Assembly: GCA_001724245.1 (NCBI GenBank)
Contig: MEDX01000038.1
Location: 1 to 36,411, forward strand
Source of the DNA: Fonticula-like sp. SCN 57-25
Taxonomy: Eukaryota > Nucleariida > Rotosphaerida
Direction of reading: 5' to 3'
Length of the DNA: 36,411 nucleotides
Shown: piece after piece, positions 29,901 to 36,411 of the stretch
Layout: each line of letters begins with the position of its first letter
How positions within the stretch are numbered: the stretch's first letter is position 1
The notes under the pieces: model-generated
What the model saw: the letters and a program-made list of their open reading frames with translations, nothing else
What the model was told of the DNA's origin: nothing
Databases searched by the model: none
Program-made: the position numbers and the translations under genes

Positions 29901-32900
29901 TGCATTCGCACCCTCCGCGCCAACGGCTTCAAGACGGTCATGATCAACTACAACCCCGAGACTGTCTCGACCGACTACGATGAGGCCGACCGTCTCTACT
30001 TTGAGAACATTATCCCGGAGACTGTGCTCGACATCTACACTCTCGAGCAGTCTAGCGGCGTGGTTGTTTCGATGGGTGGCCAGACCCCCAACAACATTGC
30101 GCAGCTCCTGGACCGCCAGCACGTCAACATTCTCGGCACCACCGCCGATATGATCGACACCGCCGAGAACCGCTACAAGTTCTCCCGTATGCTGGACAAG
30201 ATTGGTGTCGACCAGCCCGAGTGGCGCGAAATTACCTCCATGGATGACTCTCGCGCGTTCTGCCGCAAGGTTGGCTACCCCGTCCTTGTCCGCCCCTCCT
30301 ACGTGCTCTCCGGCGCGGCCATGACGGTCGTCTTTACTGAGGCCGACCTCGAGGGTTACCTCAACAAGGCCACTGCGGTTTCGCCCGAACACCCCGTCGT
30401 CATTTCCAAGTTCATCGAGAACGCCAAGGAAATTGAGGTTGACGCTATTGCGCGCCAGGGCGAGGTTGTGATGCACATCGTTGCTGAGCACGTCGAGAAC
30501 GCCGGTGTCCACTCTGGTGATGCCACCCTTGTTCTTCCGCCGCAGGATCTGGACGCGGAGACTGTCGCCAAGATTGAGATTGCCACTCGCAAGATTGGAA
30601 ATGCGCTCAACGTGACTGGCCCCTACAACATTCAGTTCATCGCCAAGGATGGACAGATTAAGGTGATTGAGTGCAACCTCCGCGCTTCGCGCTCAATGCC
30701 CTTTGCCTCAAAGGTGCTGGATGTCGATCTTATCGAGATGGCCACGCGCGTCATGATGGGTCTCCCTGTGACCCCGTACCCCCCGACGAACGTGGATTAC
30801 GTCGCTGTCAAGGTGCCGCAGTTCTCGTTCTCCCGCCTCAGCGGAGCCGACCCTGTGCTTGGTGTCGAGATGGCCTCCACCGGCGAGGTTGCGTGCTTTG
30901 GCAAGGACAAGTACGAGGCGTATCTCAAGGCGCTGCTGTCGACCGCCTTTGTGCTTCCGAAGAAGAACATTCTCCTTTCGATTGGCTCGTACAAGGAGAA
31001 GGTGGAGATGTTTGCCAGCGTCGAGCGCCTTCATCAGATGGGCTACAAGCTCTTTGGCACGGCGGGAACGGCCGACTACTACCGCGAGCAAGGCTTGCCT
31101 ATTACCACGCTCGAGTTGATGGGTGAGAATTCTGGTGAGGGTCTGCGCGAGGAGTACAGCTTGACCCACGCTCTTGCCAACAAGCACATTGACCTCTACA
31201 TCAACCTTCCGTCGAACAATTCGTACCGCCGCCCGGCCAACTACATGTCTGCCGGTTACGTGTCTCGCCGCATGGCCGTTGATTTCTCGATTCCCCTTAT
31301 CACCAACGTCAAGTGTGCCAAGCTCTTTGTCGAGTCGATTGCTCGCAAGGATGACCTTCCCATCCACATGTATGACTACAAGACCTCTTCGGCCACCGCT
31401 CTTCTGCCGGGCCTTATCGATCTCAACATGCACCTCGCCGAAGCGACCGAGTCGGCCATTGCCAAGGTCACGTCGGACGCGCTTGCTGGCGGTTTCACGG
31501 CCGTGGGCCTTTCCGGTATCAGCGCCAAGGACATTGCTGCTGTTCGTGCGGCTGTTCGCGCTGGTGCTGTCTGCGACGTTGCTCTTTTGCCCGAGTCGGA
31601 TGGCGCTTCTGTGGACGCTCTGTCTATGGCTGTTGCCTACCCGGCCGCCAACGTGGCTTCCATGGCGAAGCTGACTGCTGCTTTTGCCGCTTGGCCGACC
31701 ACTGGTGCTCCCCTCGTGAGCGCTGTTGAGGGTGCAGAGCTCGCTGCCATGATTTTCCTGGCCTCGGCGGCTCAGCGGGCCATCCACTTTACTGGTGTTA
31801 AGCGTGCCGTTGATCTTGTCGTTATTCGCGCTGCCAAGGAGCGCGGCCACAAGGTGACATGCGACGTTTCTATTGGTGCTCTCTTCTTTGCCCAGGACTC
31901 GTCCGATGCTGCCGCTGAAGAGGTGGAGGCGATGTGGAGCTCCCTCGATGTAATTGATTGCTTCACCGCTTCCTCTGAGACTGTCGCCACCGCCTTGTCA
32001 TTGTTGATGACGGCTGTCGCTGCTGGCCGCCTGACCATCAACGATATCATCGAGCGCCTGCACGTTGCGCCGACGCGCATCTTTGGCCTCCCTGTTCAGA
32101 CCGACACCTTTGCCATTGTTGAGGTCGATCGGGACGTCAGCGCTGTTCCCAATAACGTGGTCCCCAGCGTCATCGGAGGGCGCTCAAAGCTGTGCGGCTA
32201 TGTGAGCCGCGTTGTCGTGCGTGGTGTTTCGACTATTCTGGACGCCAAGCATGTCAGCGTTTCGCGCGAGAGCGTGGCCCCCGTCGAGATCCGTCGTGTT
32301 GCTGCCACTGTTCCCCATGATGCTGCGGTTCCTGCGGCCAACCTCGCCACGAGCTCGCCGATGCTTCCGCCGGCCGCGGCGGTTGAGAGCCCTGCCCGCC
32401 GCCCTGCTGTCGCCCCTGCGACCGCTCTCCAGGCTGCGGCTCCGTCGACGGCGGTTGTGGCTTCCTCGGTGGCCCCTGCCGTTGCTACCTCGCCGTTCCT
32501 TCTGCGCTCTGTTCTCAACGTTGGGCAGTGGTCCCGCAACGATTTGCATGCGGTCTTTGGCGTCGCGCACGAGCTCAAGACGCGTCTTGAGCGCAAGTCG
32601 GGCGTCCTCGACTCTCTCCGCGGCAGGGTGCTCTGCAACCTGTTCTACGAGCCCTCCACGCGCACTTCGGCCTCTTTCGAGACTGCGATGAAGCGTCTTG
32701 GTGGCGAGGTCCTTAGCGTCAACGCCATCTCCTCTTCGGTCGCCAAGGGCGAGTCTCTTGCGGACACTGTTCGCACTCTCGAGAACTACGCCGACGTGAT
32801 TGTCATGCGTCACCCGGCCCCTGGCAGCGTTGCCGAGGCCGCCAAGGTTTCTCGCATTCCTATCATCAACGCCGGCGACGGCATTGGCGAGCACCCCACG

Positions 32901-33425
32901 CAGGCTATGCTCGACGTTTACACCATCCGTGAGGAGCTGGGCACCGTCAACGGCCTTGACATCACTATTGCCGGCGACCTGACGAACGGCCGCACGGTCC
33001 ACTCGCTTGTGCGCCTGCTCGCCCACTACAACGTGCGCATCCACTACGTCCCGGCGTCGCCTGCCCTTGGCATGCCGGAGGAGATCGTGCGCGAGCTCGC
33101 CGCTGCCAACATCAGCCAGACCGTGCACTCTTCGCTCGAGGACGTCATTGGCTTCACTGATGTTCTCTACATGACGCGCATCCAGAAGGAGCGCTTCGAG
33201 AGCGAGGCCGAGTATGACCGTGCTCGTTTTGCGGCCAAGCTCGTCGTCACTCCCGACCTTATGATCCGTGCCAAGGAAAAGATGATTGTCATGCACCCGC
33301 TGCCTCGCGTTGACGAGATCGACAAGGCTGTCGATCTTGACGCGCGTGCCGCTTACTTTAGACAGATGCGCTACGGACTGTACGTGCGTATGGCCCTTCT
33401 CTTGCTGGTCTTTGGCAAGGAATGA
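27000..33425 (+). CDS. CAD: CAD: glutamine amidotransferase / carbamoyl-phosphate synthetase II / inactive DHOase-like / aspartate transcarbamoylase
   Basis: Intronless 2141-aa frame starting [11 protein letters not shown], a multifunctional enzyme for the first steps of de novo pyrimidine synthesis in the cytosol. Order: small-chain and glutaminase domain (about 1-370; nucleophile Cys267 in GICLGHQ, His351 and Glu353 in VQFHPE), two CPSase halves (about 400 to 1310; starts [20 protein letters not shown] at about 402 and [19 protein letters not shown] at about 943), an MGS-like allosteric domain (about 1320-1465), a DHOase-like domain (about 1468-1740), an Ala/Pro-rich linker (about 1741-1830) and ATCase (about 1834-2141; [29 protein letters not shown]). 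The DHOase part has lost its metal ligands: LIDLNMHL (N1476, H1478) where active enzymes have HxH, and no matching downstream His or Asp (see findings). Human CAD is similar in length and order but has an active DHOase. Confidence 0.95.
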   Translation: MATMGPASLVLSDGSVFHGQSFGAPVEVTGEAVFTTGMVGYPESLTDPSYRGQLLVLTYPLVGNYGMFSDKEVDANGLPVHLESERIQVSALIVGSYSTNHSHWRAVESLAAWLQRSGVPAICGVDTRALTKKLRSNGVMLGAIVNGHEPVGTARASSIEDPNVRNLVAEVSTPAPRLFRATNNIREGEPAPRICAVDVGIKYNQIRCFTERGCDVEVVPWDHNLSQVTCDGIFLSNGPGDPTRCDKTIANLRTVLAAAKKPIFGICLGHQLLSLAAGAKTRKMLYGNRGQNIPCIDQESGRCYITSQNHGFAVDAASLPDGWKELFVNANDGSNEGVKHTTLPYFSVQFHPESFCGPRDTEFLFDRFIDAVRAARALPPTATLQPLPVIPHITRHERVRVRKVLILGSGGLSIGQAGEFDYSGSQAIKALKEEGIYTVLINPNIATIQTSKGLADKVYFLPVNAEFVRKVIQYERPDGIYVSFGGQTALNVGVQLKDEFEGLGVRVLGTPIDTVILTEDREMFARAMESIGERCAASASATTVEEGMAAGRSIGFPVIVRAAFALGGLGSGFANNEEELLDLCHKAFAVSPQVLIERSMKGWKEIEYEVVRDINDNCITVCNMENFDPLGIHTGDSIVVAPSQTLSDRDYHRLRTTAINVIRHLGVVGECNIQYAVNPDSDEYCIIEVNARLSRSSALASKATGYPLAFVAAKLGLHIPLTEIKNSVTRSTCACFEPSLDYCVVKVPRWDLRKFTRVSTRIASAMKSVGEVMAIGRTFEEAIQKAIRAVDPSFQGFEKNNICTASDEALSVPTDARLFAVANAMHSGYTNERIWELTKIDHWFLDKLRNIVNMDNTISGLSVNLADFPTDLLRRAKQLGFGDPQISRCIKSTALAVRQLRLERGVVPVVKQIDTVAAEFPAHTNYLYLTYNGTENDVEFRDQGVIVLGSGVYRIGSSVEFDWCAVRCIRTLRANGFKTVMINYNPETVSTDYDEADRLYFENIIPETVLDIYTLEQSSGVVVSMGGQTPNNIAQLLDRQHVNILGTTADMIDTAENRYKFSRMLDKIGVDQPEWREITSMDDSRAFCRKVGYPVLVRPSYVLSGAAMTVVFTEADLEGYLNKATAVSPEHPVVISKFIENAKEIEVDAIARQGEVVMHIVAEHVENAGVHSGDATLVLPPQDLDAETVAKIEIATRKIGNALNVTGPYNIQFIAKDGQIKVIECNLRASRSMPFASKVLDVDLIEMATRVMMGLPVTPYPPTNVDYVAVKVPQFSFSRLSGADPVLGVEMASTGEVACFGKDKYEAYLKALLSTAFVLPKKNILLSIGSYKEKVEMFASVERLHQMGYKLFGTAGTADYYREQGLPITTLELMGENSGEGLREEYSLTHALANKHIDLYINLPSNNSYRRPANYMSAGYVSRRMAVDFSIPLITNVKCAKLFVESIARKDDLPIHMYDYKTSSATALLPGLIDLNMHLAEATESAIAKVTSDALAGGFTAVGLSGISAKDIAAVRAAVRAGAVCDVALLPESDGASVDALSMAVAYPAANVASMAKLTAAFAAWPTTGAPLVSAVEGAELAAMIFLASAAQRAIHFTGVKRAVDLVVIRAAKERGHKVTCDVSIGALFFAQDSSDAAAEEVEAMWSSLDVIDCFTASSETVATALSLLMTAVAAGRLTINDIIERLHVAPTRIFGLPVQTDTFAIVEVDRDVSAVPNNVVPSVIGGRSKLCGYVSRVVVRGVSTILDAKHVSVSRESVAPVEIRRVAATVPHDAAVPAANLATSSPMLPPAAAVESPARRPAVAPATALQAAAPSTAVVASSVAPAVATSPFLLRSVLNVGQWSRNDLHAVFGVAHELKTRLERKSGVLDSLRGRVLCNLFYEPSTRTSASFETAMKRLGGEVLSVNAISSSVAKGESLADTVRTLENYADVIVMRHPAPGSVAEAAKVSRIPIINAGDGIGEHPTQAMLDVYTIREELGTVNGLDITIAGDLTNGRTVHSLVRLLAHYNVRIHYVPASPALGMPEEIVRELAAANISQTVHSSLEDVIGFTDVLYMTRIQKERFESEAEYDRARFAAKLVVTPDLMIRAKEKMIVMHPLPRVDEIDKAVDLDARAAYFRQMRYGLYVRMALLLLVFGKE

Positions 33426-33667
33426 GGTCACTTCACTCGTCCAAGCCCCACAAGGTATTGAATGTGCCACAATGACGGCATGGTCGATTAAAAATTTACT
33501 TTTCTTCACCACTCTTTCTCTCTCTTAAGTGTATGTCGCGGAAAAAACATTTTAATAAATTACTCTGAATACAATCTTTGAAACCTGCAGTAAACGATTT
33601 ATTGAGCCAAATATTTCCACATACAATATCTGAAAGCATACTGCTTGCCACAGTTTGAACAGCTAAA

Positions 33668-34374
33668 GTGCTGTGCTACGCCGTTGCGCCAGCCCAGGCA
33701 CACTTCTCGCACCATGAGATTGCACGGCTGGAGCACATCATGGCAGACCCCGACAACGCGGTGGTCCACTACCGGCTGCAGGATCGCTGCACCCGCTCGC
33801 AGCTGGACGACCCGGCCTACGTGGCGGACCCCTTTGCCGTGGGTCGGCGGGGGTTCCCGGCGAGCCCGGCCTCATTGAGACCTTTTTCAATGACCAGACA
33901 CTCGTCTACGAGAACGACTGGCCCACGGTCGCGGAGGTGCGGAACACGGACCCCAACCTCCACCCCCATGCCCGCAGCGGGGAGGCGCTTAAAGCGCAGT
34001 GGACGAAGTTAAAGGGCAGCTTTTCGGTTGTCTACAACCGCTTCTCTGCGTCGGGGAAGAGCAACCCCGACAACTTTATGCAGTTTACGAATGGGGATGC
34101 GAAGCTCTATTATATGTTTTTGGCGTTTAGGGAGTCCCCTAGCCTCGAAGCCATCCTGCGCACCAGGCGCAGCGAGACGAAGGTACGCGTGCGAGTGCCT
34201 ATCAAGCCGGCGTTCGATGCACTCGTTTCCAATGTGACCCCACTCGTGCCGGCTGGTCCGAAGGAGCTTGTTGTTAACTTCGGGTCTCGGCAGCGCTGCG
34301 GTACTTTGCTGGTGGGTCCTGTTTTAACATTGCTCTCTGCCACGGCATTCACCGGTCCACCTTCTCGTCGTTGA
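33668..34374 (+). pseudogene. Frameshifted ORF with a DNA-binding-like (Myb/SANT/trihelix-style) segment
   Basis: Two frames abut. Frame 1 (33668-33843) reads ...HEIARLEHIMADPDNAVVHY...VADPFAVG, then the reading continues in another frame from about 33845 (GEPGLIETFFNDQTLVYENDWPTVAEVRN...) to a stop at 34372-34374. The downstream part has DPNLHPHARSGEALKAQWTKL ... VYNRF ... GDAKLYYMFLAFRE, a W/F-rich helical pattern of the kind seen in SANT-like domains of transposon-derived protist proteins. No clean ATG-to-stop frame exists. A 26-nt GT..AG gap would fix the frame but is not like the other introns here. Probably a decayed, transposon-associated gene. The preceding 33426-33667 region is AT-rich and holds only CAD 3' flank (AATAAA at about 33554). 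Confidence 0.5.
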
Positions 34375-34754
34375 AGTCATTGACACAGTTAACGCACCAC
34401 TAGTCACGCCACCGTACGCTCCGAATTATTCGCTTCTTGTGCCTTCATCGGCATGAAATGGCGTACGCAGTGCAGCTGCCGCGTAACCTCGCTACGCGCA
34501 GTCTGCGGCACGACGCGAGATGAGCATGGCGAGCTGGCGGCGAGCAAAAGGCAAAAAGCGACTGGCAGGCAGGTGGCAGCAGGCAGTTTCGAATTTTGTC
34601 CTTATGGACCAATCATGGAGTTTCAGATTCGTTGTTTTTGTTTCGGATTTGACGTAGCACAACATTCCGCTCCATTCCGTTTCGCCTTGCACTCTGCGAG
34701 CTGTTGACGAACGCTCAGGAGCAGGCGAAAGAGCCGCAATAACAGCATGATGAC
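34375..34754. other. Intergenic, no gene seen
   Basis: 380 bp between the frameshifted ORF and the Gag fragment. I find no domain, tRNA or repeat here. It may contain the deleted remainder of either element. Confidence 0.5.
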
Positions 34755-35408
34755 CTAGAGCAATTCAGGAGCAGGTATTTGGTCTACCGATATTTTACCT
34801 TTATTCATCGCCGTTGATGAACGCCGCTTTACCCCGAGACGCGTAGTGCAGTAACCATCAATTCGCTGATGTGAGCGCTGGGGGTGCAACGTTCTTCGCC
34901 GATCTTGACGGGACGACGACGTTGCCTGCGCGAGCTCCAAGCCCATGGCGATTGCGAGGAGGTCGCCGAGGTCAGGCTCCTTCTGGGCAGCAGCCGGCTG
35001 GGCCAGGAACGGCTTGATCGCCGGTAAGAGGCCCCGAAGCCAGAAGCTGGTCAGCTCGGGGGTTTTGACGTCTTCCGCGCGAGACGCGAGTTCTCGCAGG
35101 GCGGCCGTGTAGGTGCCGACACTCTCGGACGGGCCCTGTTCTCGGTGCGTAAGCTGCTGACGGGCGGCGGCGCTGCTGACGCCGAACTGCTGTCGCAGCA
35201 CATCGAAAATCTTCTCAGCCGTCACCTCCGACTTGAGGTGGGCAATCGCCATGAGTGCTTGACCCTCGAGGTACGTCGGGACCCGTAGGACTTCTTCTTC
35301 TGCCGTCCATTTCATGGCGAGGGAGAAGCGCGTCATGGAGTTGATCCATGCGCTCACCTCGCCCTTTCCGTCAAAGGGGTGAGGCGTCCTGATGCCGGTG
35401 TCGGTCAT
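34755..35408 (-). mobile_element. Gag-like fragment of an LTR retrotransposon
   Basis: Open frame of 217 aa starting at ATG 35408. It carries the Retrotrans_gag-type pattern: HPFDGKGEVSAWINSMTRF, a Leu-rich middle with PTYLEGQALMAIAHL, then LRQQFGV and a basic C-terminal end. This is the usual capsid-like Gag architecture of Ty3/gypsy elements. No zinc knuckle, protease, reverse transcriptase or integrase follows; the frame stops at 34755 and nothing related is seen beyond, so the element is truncated. Confidence 0.75.
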
Positions 35409-36411
35409 CTTAGTTTCCGCGATGGGAGATGATCGAGGGGGTGAGGGTTCGGCCGAGCTTGAGTCGGCTAGGGCGTTCTGGAACCGGGTGGGATACCGGT
35501 GTGCTTGTGCCAGGGCGCTGGAGTCGCAGCGTGGTCGCCACTTGTAAGCTGGGATGCTTAGTTAGAGCCGCTGGTGCTCTCTTCAATAATCACTGTGCGG
35601 TCGTGGACCGAGCGAGGTGAATTAAAGGACAATATATTCTTGCGCCCGTGGTAGGTACAAACGCGGGAATGGGATTGTGACAGCGTGTTCAATGCGTGTA
35701 TTTTGCAATAAAGAGAATCACACAAAATATCAGTGACACATGGCAAATTCTATACTGTTTCTACGAAAGGCTCGACCAGTCGGAGATAAGCTTTGAGACG
35801 TGAGCGTTGTCCTATCATACGGGTGCGGGCACCCAGCCAGTCAGCTTTAATAGATGTTATTGTGAACGTCTGATAAGGGCAGCACGTCTGTCCGCGTCGG
35901 CGGATCGGCGGCCGTGTTGACTCGTTCAAGGGGTGTCGTCTGGACCGAAATGGTTGACCATCAAGGTGTTTTTTGATTGTTCGCGTGTACGGTTGCTGCT
36001 ATCTACGCGCGTACGTAGAGCGATAGGTATGGGTGCGTTCGAGAGCTCAGACCTAGACGAGTCGAACGATATTTATTACACAGTAAAGAGTTGCGGGTGG
36101 GAATCGGGGACGCGGTAGGTGTGTTTTCTGTCAGGAATACGGGTGCTTATGTGAAGGGGACTCGCCCGTTCACCATCTTTCAATATCATTCCATAAACCT
36201 TTCTCTCTATTACGTGATTCTCCATGAAATGTGTTGCACGTGTGTTTTTCCCCTTCTTCTTGTTCTTCTTTTACTCTTAGTGCGCTATACTCAATCAAAA
36301 AAATAATATAACTGTGACGATTGTACTTTGTGCATTGCTTTAGGTACGTCACATAGTCTCTGTGTACTCACATCGTGTGGCATCAGATGTGCAACGCATC
36401 ACAACCACCAT
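35409..36411 (-). mobile_element. Leader, candidate primer-binding site and possible 5' LTR
   Basis: Upstream of Gag on the minus strand there is TGGCGACCACGCTGCGACTC at about 35540-35521. It starts with TGG, as a tRNA primer-binding site should, and is preceded by TTACA (plus-strand TGTAAGC at 35543), which could be the LTR end. The 5' boundary of an LTR is not found in the remaining sequence to 36411, and no second LTR copy is present, so this is only a candidate. The rest (35.6-36.4 kb) has no gene or RNA that I recognise. Confidence 0.35.

Noticed and set aside
27405-33512. Long antisense frames over CAD (27405-28991, 29100-30512, 32184-33512)
   Set aside because: Shadows of the strong codon bias of CAD, with no recognisable domain.
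33844-33869. A 26-nt intron that would repair the ORF after CAD
   Set aside because: Its donor GTGGGT does not fit GTRYG and it is far shorter than any intron seen; a frameshift in a decayed gene is simpler.
1-36411. CRISPR arrays, bacterial operons or plasmid genes
   Set aside because: No regular spaced repeats; the genes have introns and eukaryotic families.

Overview
This window is nuclear DNA of a eukaryotic microbe. The protein set is a MyTH4-FERM myosin, a fused CAD pyrimidine enzyme, GID4, an SLC35F transporter, a MARK-type kinase and the ribosome-biogenesis factor NOL6/Nrap. Genes are interrupted by very small GT-AG introns; all 19 I could place are 43-69 nt. The CAD fusion plus a MyTH4-FERM myosin points to the Amorphea/Obazoa side of the tree, for example a free-living heterotrophic flagellate or amoeba; an apusomonad such as Thecamonas would fit. 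I cannot fix the species from sequence alone. Most genes are GC-rich and compact.

Layout: (1) 1-4070 holds the 3' end of one gene and a complete tandem paralogue (1943-4070) encoding a seven-bladed WD40 propeller, a coiled coil and two SAM-like domains. This locus is more AT-rich and more intron-dense than the rest and carries many CACGTG and TGACGTCA palindromes. (2) 4213-10567 holds a head-to-head pair, a HEAT-type protein resembling the Rif1 N-terminal region (minus) and NOL6/Nrap (plus), separated by only 94 bp. (3) 10806-11816 is a malate dehydrogenase-family protein without the catalytic His and substrate Arg residues. (4) 12156-13235 encodes a secreted Cys-rich protein with a Root_cap-like domain; 1.08 kb of hairpin-containing intergenic DNA separates it from a MARK/PAR-1-type kinase (14313-16861). 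(5) 17203-20588 holds a head-to-head pair, an ALDH10/betaine-aldehyde-dehydrogenase-like enzyme (minus) and an SLC35F5-like transporter (plus). (6) 20759-24979 is the MyTH4-FERM myosin (minus), divergent from GID4 (25457-26329). (7) 27000-33425 is CAD, intronless, with a degenerate dihydroorotase domain and E2F-like and E-box sites upstream. (8) 33.4-36.4 kb is gene-poor: a frameshifted DNA-binding-like ORF and a Gag fragment of an LTR retrotransposon with a candidate primer-binding site.

The genes are mostly unrelated housekeeping functions rather than one pathway. The most unusual signals are: all 19 intron donors read GTRYG, with a pyrimidine at +4 instead of the usual A; two catalytically dead enzyme modules (MDH-like and DHOase-like); the CACGTG-dense WD40-SAM locus with one propeller blade per exon; tandem CTGAT motifs in several promoters; and a cluster of E2F-type sites in front of CAD.
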